From assembly GCA_944990035.1 (NCBI GenBank), contig CALYLX010000082.1, positions 62,001 through 126,000 of the forward strand: a stretch of 64,000 bases of DNA, in the 5' to 3' direction. The DNA comes from Clitopilus passeckerianus (taxonomy: Eukaryota; Basidiomycota; Agaricomycetes; Agaricales; Entolomataceae). Positions 1 through 11,300 of this stretch are shown in pieces. Every line of letters starts with the position of its first letter. Within the stretch, counting starts at the first letter, position 1. The notes below the pieces were generated by a model. It was not told the DNA's origin and did not search any database. It saw nothing but the letters and a program-made list of their open reading frames with translations. The position numbers were made by a program, and so were the translations under genes.

Positions 1-690
1 CGATAGCTTGAATATTTCCAGAGCCCGAACCAGATGGTCTTCCTCTGGAAAGATTTTGGGAGGGTACAGTGGTGCGATAAGGTGTGGGCCTTATCGATTA
101 TCCCGTACAGGTTTCAAATCTTGAACAGAATCTTTACCAGAACTCGTCAATCACTAGATTCAACATATGAACCAAACCAAGTTTTCTAACTTACAATAAA
201 ACCTGGGTAATATATACGAGTCTTGCAGACTCTAAGATTCATTTCCAATACGTGGTAAAAGATTTTAGGTGGCTTTAGGGAGAGTCTTGCCAATACAAGG
301 TAGAGGGCAACAGCAGGACGAACGAAATCTGGTTGTGGGCAAATTCCGAAGTCCGACGGGTGTGTGGGAGCATTAAATCCGGCACGTGATCAAGTCGCGT
401 GTGCTAGATTTGGAAATTAGGACGCGCCTTGGAAATTTGCCACCACGTCTTCGAGGCATTGATTGGGCATTGATGCTGGAATTTGAGCCTTTACCACTCC
501 AGGATATCTGGAATGAACGAAGACGAATCAAAGAGACAAATTGTCTGAACGTGACATGATCTGGGCGGCCAATTCTGGAAACTTAATGGTCAGCTGAGCG
601 TTCTTAATGGGAAGTTTACCTACCTTATCGGCACGAGCTGCGAATTTGCAAAACGAAAACCAGGCGATCGACGAGCCGGATGAATGAGAA
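1..690. other. 5' flank without recognised gene
   Basis: No open frame with coding character, tRNA box pair or repeat was recognised. The last 150 bases precede the first F-box gene and should contain its promoter and perhaps a small 5' exon, because the open frame of that gene reaches back to about position 688 without an ATG. Confidence 0.4.
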
Positions 691-756
691 AGTTGTCGGA
701 GCCAGAAATACTTCAGTACTCGTTATCTTCTGATCCACGCACTCTTCACGATCAGC

Positions 757-2147
757 TTGGGCACACCAAAGTTCCCGCTTGATGTTGCTGAAAACATTGC
801 TCGATGCCTTTATCTAGACAGGCCGACCAACTTCGCTGCATTAGAGGATCTATCTCTGGTTGATCGCCACTTCCGCCAGGCCGGCCAGCGATATATCTTC
901 AGACGTTTGGTGATTGATGCCGGCCGTTTCGATCTCGATGGGCTTCTCTCAACCTTAGCCAAGAACCGCCAGATAGCCAACTACGTTCAGGAATTATACA
1001 TTCCTGGGCTGGACTTCCCGCCCCCGCGCCCAATCTTTGGTTCCCGACAGGCGAAGACGAAACCACAGGTCCACGGGGAGAAATGGTTACCTGGCATTCT
1101 CCACGTCTTACGCGACTCACCTATCACGCACCTGCGCCTAGACATTGACCCAGTGCGTGCCCATTTGGGCTATGACAAAACGCCCATCTTGTCAACGATC
1201 CTCGAGAAACTCAAGGATATACCATTCTTCGCCACTCTTCGGCATTTTCAGCTGGGGGAGGGGATGGATGTTGACCTCAGTTTACTGAGGAATACGCCAT
1301 CGTTACGCTCTTTAGAGCTCCACAACACCTCCCTAGATCCTAGTCTGTCTGACTTGGCTAAGAAAACCCCACCGAGTTATTCACCCCAGCGTTTGGAAAG
1401 GCTGGTATTATTTGGGCTTGGAAACGGAACCTATCACTCGAACTGGGATGGTCACGAAAAGCTCTTCGATCTGAGCTCGCTTCGTTTTCTCGCAGTCTGC
1501 TGCGACAGCGATAACAACTACGACCTTGCCCTTGACCCCATTGTCCCCGTCAGTGCAAACTGTCTGACGAAGCTGGTATTGCAGATATGGAACTATCAGG
1601 GTACGTTTCATGATATCAGATCCTCTTGTTTTCGCCGAAGCACTGAGAGAGCGCCCTAGTTCTTTCAGATATGGATAACCTTCTGAGCTGTATTGTCCTC
1701 GTGGACTTAACCCTCTGGTTTCATGATTGTGTGGGACAGATTGAAATGATTGACATAGAAGAAGACGAAGGGGAGATCTTGATGAGCTCCTTCCATCCAC
1801 CCATTTCCGCCCAAACTCTTCAGCTCGCATTCACTTGGGAGGATGGCATACTGGACGTCCTCAAGGATTGGCCTTATAAGCATTTCCCAGAGCTCGACCA
1901 GAACATTGCAGAGAACTACGATACTTTGTGGCCGAACCTCCGTTCTATTGGCTTGCGGTTCGTCTGGGACCAGGATAATGAAGCCAGTCTTCGTCCGTTC
2001 CCACTCCGAGAACATCACTTCAAGAAGGTTGCGAGCAAGGGCGTGTCGGTCGGTGTACTGCAACATGCAGGTACGTTGTTCTATTCTGACGTGTAAATGT
2101 TGCCTCTTACCGTCAATTTGACAGGGGAGAGCGCCATGCTGAAGTAG
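757..2147 (+). CDS. F-box/LRR-like protein, tandem copy 1 (start unresolved)
   Basis: Probable substrate-recognition subunit of an SCF-type ubiquitin ligase. Three exons can be read: up to 1600, 1669-2070 and 2125-2147, with introns 1601-1668 and 2071-2124 (GTACG donors, CAG/ACAG acceptors, phases agree), giving about 420 residues. The N-terminus (FPLDVAENIARCLYL, then LSLVDRHFRQAGQRYIFRRL) has the F-box pattern, followed by Leu-rich repeats such as SLRSLELHNTSL. No ATG lies in frame between the upstream stop at 685-687 and position 757, so the true start needs an upstream exon or has been lost; 757 is only the approximate start of conserved sequence. The next gene has the same architecture and an intron in the same place, so the two are tandem duplicates. 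The F-box assignment is by pattern; the target is unknown. Confidence 0.65.
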
Positions 2148-2398
2148 CCGAATTCTGTAGCCCGGGGTTATATATTATATTTATCTACGTTCTTGCAAAA
2201 TATTTGCCAGCTATGAATGCCTTTCATTTTGAAGAAGGTATTGATACCTCATCGCTGAACCTCGGCGTGGGGCATTTGATCCAGATACTGCCTGACCGGA
2301 TTATCCCGAATCGTTGACCGATCAACTAGATAACCTGCTGAACGGTCTTTCGCTTGCCACGATCACCCCGCCTTTGAAAGAGCAGTGACGGAGGATAC

Positions 2399-3700
2399 AT
2401 GGAGTTACCGCCCGAGATAATTGACTATATTCTTGACTACCTCTACGATGATGACAACGATGTTATCCCTGCAAAACATCTCAAGAACGCATCTCTTATC
2501 GATTCCCACTTTCGAGAATGTGCCCAACGACGTCACTTTCGGAAACTTTCCATTAACTTTCGGCATGCCAATCTGAACGGCCTCCACGCAGCTCTGGGCC
2601 GCCGCATCCGGCTCGCAGCACACGTTCAGGAGGTCTTCGCAACCGATCTAGATGATCGAAGATATGACTACAAACCTAAGGAATCCGGCATCTCGAAGCG
2701 GAGAGATTCTCTACTGGAGATTCTCGATATTGTGTTCCCCCAGAATATCACGAAATTGACCCTCAGAAGGAACTGCTTTCACCACAACGGGCTTTCGCCG
2801 TCCCCCTTTCTATGTCTGCTGACCGAGCACGTCCTTCCTACCTTCTTCAATCTCCAATCCGTTCAGATCTATAAAGCTACCAACTTTGAGCTCGCTCCCC
2901 TTCTAGAGCTCCCATTGTTGCGTAATTTAGAGCTATTGGAGGTTGATCTTCTATACCCCATTGGAGAGATCAGACGCCAAAGGGCTCGCCCACCTATACG
3001 TTTGGAACGACTAGTTCTGACTGGTGCCTCCGCTATCGTCGCCTGCGAGGGCATTGGAACTTATTTTAATCTGGAGAGCCTTAAGGAGTTTTCGATGGAC
3101 TTCAACGCCTGGAAAATAATGAGGTGCATTCTCGGGTCGATAATCGACGATAGCTGCAATTCACTGAAGACATTGGTTTTACGGATACTGACGCAGCAGG
3201 GTGAGCACCGTGGCCTTCAGGCATCGTTCTGCGGCTACGACTGATGAATTATGTATATAGGGCTAGACTTTGACTGTATTCAGCGATCTAATTCTCTCGA
3301 GCATCTTTACATCTCATACGCTCATGGCGTTAGCCGCTATGAGAAGCTCAGCATGGCCATTCTGAACCGAATTCATCCGCCTCCATCCCTCCGACAAATA
3401 TCGTTCGCAGTTGCGTGGACTGCAGATCATCCCCGCCACGTTCCAACGCTATGGCCTGAGGACACACACGTATTCTTGGACTTGGCATTTGGCGGGAAGA
3501 ATATGAGCAAGTGGAAACACATCGAAGCTCTTGATTTCAAGTTTGTTGCGGAGGCGTATATGCAGATCCGGTATCCTTCACCTGTGATTCCAGCGGAGGA
3601 AGGTTGGTTTGAAAGTGCGATAGAGGCGGGAATCCATGTATCCGTGCTCCCGACTGAAGGTTTGCTCTTCGTAATCACTTCTTATGGCGCGCTGATTTGA
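2399..3700 (+). CDS. F-box/LRR-like protein, tandem copy 2
   Basis: Two exons, 2399-3200 and 3261-3700, joined over a 60-nt intron (GTGAGC donor, TATATAG acceptor), encode 413 residues from a clear ATG. The first residues (MELPPEIIDYILDYL, then ASLIDSHFRECAQRRHFRKL) form an F-box-like start, and Leu-rich stretches such as LLRNLELLEVDLL follow. The intron falls after the motif LQIWNYQ/LRILTQQ at the same place as in the upstream gene, which supports tandem duplication. F-box families are strongly expanded in Agaricomycetes and usually have poorly conserved C-termini. It probably links a substrate to Skp1-Cullin; the substrate cannot be inferred. Confidence 0.75.
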
Positions 3701-4859
3701 GCTGTGCTTAGTGATTCCGACACTCCAATGGCCGTATTATTGTTGTACGCAGAGAGGGCCTGGGGAGGTTATACGAGTAGTTGAAGATCGGGGAGTTCAG
3801 TGCAATGGAGCTGGCATTACTTGAATGTATCATTGCATCCTAGATTTTACGAGTCTGGAGTTTACGGAAGCGAGTCCTTTTTCCTATGAGGGTCCTAAGC
3901 GACCGTCCGCATCAGTGATGGGTTACGTCTCTGCTCTGCAATTGGTTCGCTTGATGCTCGATTGCCTCTTTGGGCCTTTGCCCCACAAGAATTGCGTCAT
4001 AGACCCATGTATGGCATACAAACACATGGTCTCCTCCTCGACTATCACTGCCGAATACATGGCCATCACGCTCTACGGACATAGCCGTACCTCTCAAGTA
4101 AACCTCTGAACCTGACGCTGAACGTTGAACTGCTGTCAATGACCTGTCTTCTCGTACACCGGGGATGAATGCCGAGTGTACATCTGCAAGTTAGGCTTTA
4201 CAAACGTTATCGGACGGCCAGTCTGCTTTGGAGCCTTATGTATAACATGTCGCGCCTTTAGCGCCTCGGACAGAAACTTTAGAACAGATACATAGTAATC
4301 ACAAGTAGGGTGTGGTTCAAAGCGTGGTTCGTTGCATCTTGAGGTATAGATAACTCAGATAGAAGAGGTCACCATAATAACGTAAACTCCAGACTCGTAA
4401 ACCGAACATCCGGCTCTTCGGTCCGGGGATGCCACTTTGTCAAGCGCATTGTTTGGCACTGAATGCAACAAACAATCGCACCTTTCACCTGAACCACCAC
4501 CATTGCTTGGAGAACTGTTATCCTCTTCAACTGCAAGAATATCACAACAACCAGGAGATTCATTACTTTCTCCACAACATGGAATAATAGATATGGCTGA
4601 AAACCTATGGGGAATGTTTGCATCCAATGAACCCGATTAGACGAAGTCCGAAAGCACACAGCTCTCGCTGTTCGCGGGAGACAGAGGTATTCTGGTATGC
4701 CCAACATCTTTGTCTTATCCCCTCTTCTTCTGACCGACGGTTGCTCTTGTTTAGCTGTTGAGGCCATTCCTGGCTTTGCTGTCGCCAATGCTCATCTTGA
4801 GTGGCGGCTTCGACCACCACGTGCAATCCAGCGTTCCGTATGGCTCTCTCGAAGCTCCC
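3701..4859. other. Intergenic stretch, only a short inverted repeat recognised
   Basis: Small open frames on both strands look like chance or decayed sequence. The only structure seen is a perfect 21-bp inverted repeat described separately. Confidence 0.4.
3846..4401. repeat. Perfect 21-bp inverted repeat, arms 535 bp apart
   Basis: The left arm is 3846-3866 (TTTACGAGTCTGGAGTTTACG). Positions 4381-4401 are its exact reverse complement. Identity stops at both ends of each arm, and no target-site duplication or transposase frame was found between them. It could be the ends of a small defective element or a local inverted duplication; both arms can also be read as YESGVY in one frame. Confidence 0.6.
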
Positions 4860-5540
4860 TTAGGCCGGTATTGTCAACAACCATGTACTAGCCTCCCAAC
4901 CGTTGTTCCACACCCGCAAGCCTTCGCTTCCTGGCAGCTGCCCCCAACCGATCATCCCGCTGCCTGCAACCTCGTGATTTTCCCCCACACACCTATGCAC
5001 CCGCCCTCTCAAAGTGCTTATCGCTTCAAGGGCATCACCGACGGCAACCACGCTTCCACGACCATGTACCCTCATGCTATGGCCCATAGGCAGCAGAACG
5101 ACAATCAAATCGCTCACTGGTGGACTAGTGGCCGCCTGAAACTGCACAGCATTGCCACTTTCCTCATTTGCCCAATGTGGTGCACACGTCGGGGAAGCGG
5201 GATGGCCTAGCAGTTGTCTGGCAATGGTAGGATGCAGTTGGGCGGTGCCTCTGGCGGTAGTTGGCCAGTACAGTCGGTTCTGGACCTGCGCAATGGATAG
5301 GCGTCGGAAGTCGGATGCAGAAGCCGAAGGTTGTACCCCAGCTCGCTGGGGGTGGCTTTGACGCTGGAAACGGCGGTGGGGAGTAGTTCGATGCTCGTGG
5401 CCGTCGACTCTATCTCCACCGTGGCTATCGTCCTCGACGCATGGGAGCGGTATTGTCCAATACAATGGTCGATTGTGCTGAGGCAGCTCCAGTTGGGTTC
5501 GGTCCGGTTGATGATGAACACTCGCGTGCTGCTCAGCCAT
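4860..5540 (-). CDS. DUF6699-like protein, copy A
   Basis: Single-exon frame of 226 residues from the ATG at 5540 (MAEQHASVHHQ) to the stop at 4860. Landmarks are RPLYWTIPLP near residue 25, GHPASPTCAPHW in the middle, SPPVSDLIVVLLP, VVAVGDALEAI and a C-terminal EGLRVWNNGW. The order (aromatic/IPLP start, a PPV-strand, then a V-x-VxDxLxAI helix) is what is known of DUF6699, an Agaricomycete family of unknown function. The gene at 52785-53513 shares all these blocks, so they are paralogues. The middle section is low-complexity and poorly conserved. The frame stays open a little upstream of the ATG. Function unknown. Confidence 0.65.
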   Translation of the reverse strand: MAEQHASVHHQPDRTQLELPQHNRPLYWTIPLPCVEDDSHGGDRVDGHEHRTTPHRRFQRQSHPQRAGVQPSASASDFRRLSIAQVQNRLYWPTTARGTAQLHPTIARQLLGHPASPTCAPHWANEESGNAVQFQAATSPPVSDLIVVLLPMGHSMRVHGRGSVVAVGDALEAISTLRGRVHRCVGENHEVAGSGMIGWGQLPGSEGLRVWNNGWEASTWLLTIPA

Positions 5541-6497
5541 CGTTGCTCGCCGTTCAGGCAAGCTTGGCGGGCTTGACGCTGTATGCCCTGGTCATCGTTA
5601 TTGTCAGCAAACGACGCAACTGAAGATTCGACTGCCGTGCACAACACTGACCATGGTTTCCTCGAATCCTGCAGCCAGCTCCCTGCCTCACCAGCTGGCT
5701 CTCTTCCCTCGCCGTATGGTTGAGGTCACCCCAGCTCATCAATATGGTCTTTCGCTGCTGTACTACTTGTGGAGGTGAAGGAAAGAAAGGTGGGTATTCA
5801 TACCTTCGACGACGTCCTCGTCCTTATAATATCTTTCGTTCAGGCAATTTCTCCCTCAAGGATCTATGTCACCTGATTTTCCACCTTAAAATGGGAACCG
5901 ACACGAGGTACATGATGTGTTCCAAGAAGGCTCAAACGGTTACTGGAGGGCACAGATTGCTTCATCGTCATTCGTAGCTTTCTATGTTAGTGCTTTTTAT
6001 GCACGTTGTATTGGACCCTATATTTACTCGTGACCGATGCCTTGGTCTTAAACCTTCGACTTCTTCGCATTTCGTAAGCGTTTTAACGACTCTCTCATCC
6101 GCCATACAAATCTACATAGTCCATGGGCGTCTTCAACGCCTTGGCCGTGCTGGCAAATCAATATTTACTGGTACAAATTGCTCGACGGCAAAGAAACATT
6201 TCAATCAGTGTCGTACTGCTACTGAAATTCAGAGAAATCGAAGATTAAATTTGGGTAAGTCGTAGCAATCTTGAGTCGCAAAGGAAGTTGTATCATCACC
6301 ATAGGCTCAAAGAGGGATAACAAAGATACAGAAAATAAGTATATGATGAGGTGCCGACAAATAATGGTGGAGTGGGTGAGGAAAGACGCAAGTAAAGAAT
6401 AGAATGATCAGGTATGTACGAAATGGCCATGTAAGAATTTGGTTTCAGGATACTCGAGTACAGCATGGGATAACAGGCCAAAAGTCGTGTCCCTTCG
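5541..6497. other. Intergenic stretch without recognised gene
   Basis: Lies between the start of the DUF6699-like gene and the 3' end of the NLR gene, so it holds the promoter of the former and the terminator of the latter. Short open frames show no recognisable family. Confidence 0.4.
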
Positions 6498-9400
6498 TCA
6501 CGACTTAGTCGATGACGGTTGTGAGGCGGTATACATCTTTAGCCGGTCGAGAATGTACACGTCTCCTACGGCTTCGGCTCGGTTCATAGGGGTAAAACCG
6601 TCATTATCCTGCATGTAGAGATCTGCACCGTTATCCAGAAGCCATTTGACCGTTTCCCATCTTCTCTTGGAAACGAGCGCGGAGGTTGTGCCGTCATGCA
6701 ATAATGAGGGTACTCCCAGAGCGTATGATAGTGGCGCCCGAAGTAGGCTGTCCACCGCATGAAGGCTTGCGCCTTGGTCGTGCAACAGTTGAAGGACAGG
6801 TTTGCTGGCGACCATTGCTGCGTAGGAGACTGCATCATTGCCATACTGGTCAATGACATGAATGTCTGCGCCATGATCCAGGAGTAGTTTAACGATTATG
6901 GTTGCCTCTGCGTCTCCAAACGAGATGTTAGGCCAATTAGCCTGTATCCTTGCGTTGGAGTTCATTGAGTACTTCTTGTCATGTCGAAGCACTTGCAGTA
7001 GTGGTGTCAAACCACATATGTCTCGGGAATCCACGTCGACGCATCCTACAAATGGCACCAGAAATCCCACCACATCTCTCGAGCCTTCCAGGGCCGCGTG
7101 AGCTAATGGAGTACATCCGTGGAGGTCAGGCTGGTCCACAACATCTGGATCTATATCGAGAATAGCATGGACTGCATCCAAGCGACCTGCTCCGGCAGCA
7201 AATCCAAGTATTGTCCGTCTTGTCTGATAAATAAACTCCTGGGAATAATGCATGTGGATCCATGTGTATACGGAGACATCGAGAGATTGAGGGAACCTTG
7301 GGAGAGTGAAGTCGGAGTCATCATGATGTATCAGTGACTTCCCAGTCTGAATGTCGAGGCGACTATTGAAAAGGATGAGCTCAATGCATCTGTTGTCGGC
7401 ACTTTCGAACGCAAACTTGAGGGCACTATAACCTCTGGCACAGCGTGCGTTTATGTCGATATCATCAAACTGTAAAAGCCTCCCTACGATGAAGGCGTGT
7501 CCCTCTTCAGCAGCAGCCATCAGAGGGGTTATTCCATCGATACCCTTTGCATTGATGACCTGAGGATCAGCACCGTCGAGGACCATGTCGACAACATGGG
7601 AAATCCCCCCGCGTACGGCGAACCTCAGAAGGCGAACGTGGTCCAAATGACGCCACCTACCAGATTGGCAGACAGCGTCCCAGAGAGTCTTCGATGTTCG
7701 CTCCGCTCCAAAGTCAACTGCCAGCTCAAGGGCTGTATAGCTGAAGTAGTCACCCGTACGTAGATCCAAGGACTCTTCCGAGTCCATTAGCATTTCCACG
7801 GTTCTAGGAAGGTCCAAGGCTGCTGCGAGGTGAAGGTCATGCAGATTTGAATCCGCCATGATTTCTCCAGAATGCAAGAAATATCGAGAGAACGGTCGAC
7901 GAGGACTCCATTCTTTGTGACAATCAGGAGATCTGGACAAGAGCCGGTTCCAAGCAGATGAGCTATACAGGCATTGGAATATGCTCTGTCTTCGAGCTGA
8001 AAAGGCTGTCCTGTTGGAGAAGACCCGCCTCTCACATTGTATTAAGTGGAAATGCCAGTTCTGCGCGATATACCGCCCGATTGGGAGTGCGTGGGGCGCT
8101 GTAAGATCCCTTATAAGGATGTCGTCGGTACTCAGGGCTGATAATGCATCGAAGCATGTATTGAGAATGACTTCATGAGCAGCGGGGAAGAACTTGTCAC
8201 GCTCGTTCTCGAAGAATTCCTGAGTGGTTTGATCTTCGATATGATCAGAATACGCTTGATGAAAGTAGAAAGGACACTCACGAATGAATTCAACTTGATC
8301 GTTATCCTGGTTAAGTACCACGAGTCCAGCGCAAACGCCCGTGATTGTATCGAGTGGGTATGAATAGTCCCCGGTGCTGCTCCTTCCGGGTGCTACGGCA
8401 AGCACGTACTGCAGTTGCTTCAGCGTGAGCATCTGCCGAGCATAAGCCACCCAAGTGATAATCCGATGTGCGAGCTCTCGCCGACGTTTATCTTGTTCAT
8501 TGATTCGTACCATGACGTGAGCGTAGGCCATGTCAATTTCTTTAGGCAGGCGCTCAAGGGCATCTCGTATTTCCCCCCAGCTAAGCAAAGAGGATAATGT
8601 ACGCAATTGAAGGTGAGCAAGTAGCATCCTATTGTAATCAGTACATCTCATCTTCCTGAGCGACAGATGGTGTAACGTACCCGCCACGAGCTACCTTCAG
8701 AATCTTCTCGAGGATCTCCTCCTGGTGATCCTCAAAGAGAGGCAGTCCATCTTTGAGGTAGGATTGGAGGCATAATCGAATATCTTCATCAGCTGCTACA
8801 ATGGGTAGGCGAATGGCACCAAGATCATTAAATTCGGATTCCATTTCCCCCAGAACTCGAGATGTGACCATCAGTTTCAAGCCGGGAGATACAGATGAGA
8901 GTCGTTGAATTACCGCCATTACTGCGGCACTCCTGTAGACTCTCGAATACTCGTCAAGGGCATCCACTATGACGTATACCTCTCCAATCACCCCCATAGT
9001 TTGTTTCAAGGTATCCAAGAGCTCCTCCTCGGAAGGCCGGCCTTTTCTTGACACGTATGCGTTGTAAAGCTTATCAACGTAGCAATTAGACGATTTCCTT
9101 GAATCGTGTCCAAACAGCTGTCGCAAAATAGCTGCCAAAATGTGTGATATGTTCTGGTCACCCTGACGCTTGTAGCCGAGATAAATGACACATGTTGGTG
9201 ATTCGACCTTTTCTTCCAGATAGTCCACGACCAATGAGCTGTTAAGGCCTAAGATTCCTCTAAGTGAGAAAGGTAATGAATACTTACGAGAGAACAGTTT
9301 TCCCTGCGCCAGCTGTAGGAGGGGAGTGAGCGGTTGAATGTTAATTTGTACCGAAGGGTTGAACTCACGAATTCCAGGACACCATAGAATCTGGGCGTCT

Positions 9401-10061
9401 GTACGCAACCACCATCGTTCAAATTCAGGCGAATTTAAAAACCAGTGCCCAGTACCGCTCACTCGCTTCTCTGCGATTTCTATATGTATGTTCGCGTAAT
9501 CCGTTTCAGATATCCATTTCTTAATCTTGTCTTCGTTTCCGTCTAGAAACGGTTAGCAGAGTTAGGCACACCATTCCGACCACACTTACTGTCTCGACTG
9601 ATGAAATTACCGTGTACCTCCATGATCGTCCCGCCGTAGATAGAAACATTACCAGTGGCCCGGTTTCCACTGGGGGAAGGCCCTCTTCTAGACCCACTGA
9701 TCGGGTCGTGAACTTTCGAAACACTTGTTTTCTGCTTCTGAAGGATATCTTGTAACCCACGCACTCGTCAATGATAATCGTTGCACAGCATATCCCTACG
9801 CTTACCAGCCGCACGAACCTCATCGAAACTCCCGCCGCTCCAGCTCCGAAGTAGTTTGTCCCGAAAACCAGAATCACGGGACAGGAGGTCGACGCAGTAG
9901 GTCCAGCTGTAGAAATCTTCATTCATCTGCTTATCGGATGAGCGGATAATGTCCACGAGCAAGGTTCCTTTGAGCTTGGCTTTAAGAGGTTTGGGCAGGG
10001 AGGAGTAAATAGACCAGTCGTAGGTTTCAAGAAGCTGCTTGTCACATTCCTTCATCGACAT
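6498..10061 (-). CDS. NLR-type NACHT domain protein with ankyrin repeats
   Basis: STAND-class NTPase of the fungal NLR group, thought to act in non-self recognition or cell-death signalling. Seven exons (10061-9806, 9748-9590, 9542-9369, 9312-9288, 9238-8681, 8628-8282, 8233-6498) are consistent in phase and give 1084 residues. In order: an N-terminal domain of unrecognised fold (MSMKECDKQLLETYDW), the linker GTGHWFLNSPEFERWW, Walker A GIPGAGKT near residue 197 assembled across three exons, Walker B VYVIVDALDEY near 295, VMVTSR-type sensor (LMVTSRVL), ARGGMLLAHLQL and VEFIHQTTQEFF, then ankyrin repeats from about residue 650 (ITPLMAAAEEGHAFIVGRLL; KLLLDHGADIHVIDQYGNDA). The first intron may end at 9749 or 9764; both keep frame. 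The ATG at 10061 is the first in frame, but the frame is open further upstream. Effector domain unknown. Confidence 0.88.
9288..9312 (-). other. 25-nt micro-exon encoding the Walker A loop
   Basis: Flanked by introns 9313-9368 (56 nt, GTGAGT...CTACAG) and 9239-9287 (49 nt, GTAAGT...AACAG). It supplies PGAGKTVLS of the NLR P-loop; without it the NTPase could not bind nucleotide. Confidence 0.85.
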
Positions 10062-11300
10062 CTTGGGGGCAGACAGGATCGCAGGATCAAGTACTTCTTG
10101 CTTTATGACCAAACCTCGCACAGAAGGCTCTGCAAGGCGGTGCGCTATTAAGCGCTGGTTGGCAAATAAAGCTCACGTGGTCGTTCAGGAGCAAGAAAAA
10201 TGTCTAGTGAGATTTCGAGATAGAGTATAAACAGGATCAGGTATAGGAAAGGTAACAAAAAGCCAGAGGTCGCAAAAGGATTCAGGGATGGGAAAGTAGA
10301 GCAGCCCATACATATGAGAAAAAAATCATCGGGAATAGATGTGCGATGAAGGCAGGACCCAAAATGAACTAGCTTGAAAGCCAGATACTAGTATGACGTC
10401 GGGTTGTAAAAGATGTGTATCTGCCGATAGACATAGGGGCAACGGGAGATTCAGAGGGATATCATGTGCTGGTTGCAGATCGTCAGAGGCCAGACTCCGT
10501 AGGGATTGATAGAGGAACGGCAGTAATATCGCCTCCCTCCTACGTCTCCTGAGGCAGAAAACAGCGTCATATCTTCCCGCTGAAAGGCCGATGAAATAGG
10601 TGGCCGTGAAGGCTGTTGTGTTCATTGAAAGCTGGAACATGTCGCTTCCTCCCGAGAATGGATTTCTCATTGGCAGGGAAAGAGACATCAGCTCCTGCTA
10701 GTCGGAGTCACCCAATAAAGATGGGGGTAGACATCGCTCTTCGGGCCGAGTACATTTCCACGTTCCTCCGGCGGCGTCACTTTCCCCTTTTCGTGTTCGT
10801 GTTCTTTCTTCTTCGTCTCTCCCTCCTCTCCCCCCCAGCACCACGTTCTCGACCGACATCACTGCCTTCCCCTCAACCGGTCCCCAGGGCGAGAATGCAC
10901 CGCTGGTAGTGATTGCCGCTGTGCAGAAAAAGGATAGTTGTCTCTTCGAGCTAGGGCACATCGGCAGCGAAAAACGCAATTCAAGCAGTCATCCGCACGA
11001 CTGGGGATAGGGATGGGCCAGGTCAAGATGTTAGGAATGCGTCTCGGAAGGTAGGAATACGAGGACTGTTGCTGAAACATAAGTATAAACGACGGATAGG
11101 GTTCGGTATCCCCCGGGGTGGCCGTTTTCATCAATTCGTTCTCTCGAAATTGTAGCTCTTCGTCGTCGTCGTCCTCCCCACCCGCTTCTCCCTCCTGGCC
11201 TCCTCCTCCTCCACTTCCTTCCTTCCGATCTCATCCCTCCTTATAACCCTTTCCCTCTCTTCACGGCCTGAAAATCCTAAAATCCCAATCCCGTATCAAG
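10062..11300. other. Intergenic stretch upstream of the NLR gene
   Basis: No family was recognised. Pyrimidine-rich runs near 10800-10860 and 11160-11230 produce long but non-conserved frames on both strands. The NLR promoter should lie at about 10062-10300. Confidence 0.35.
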
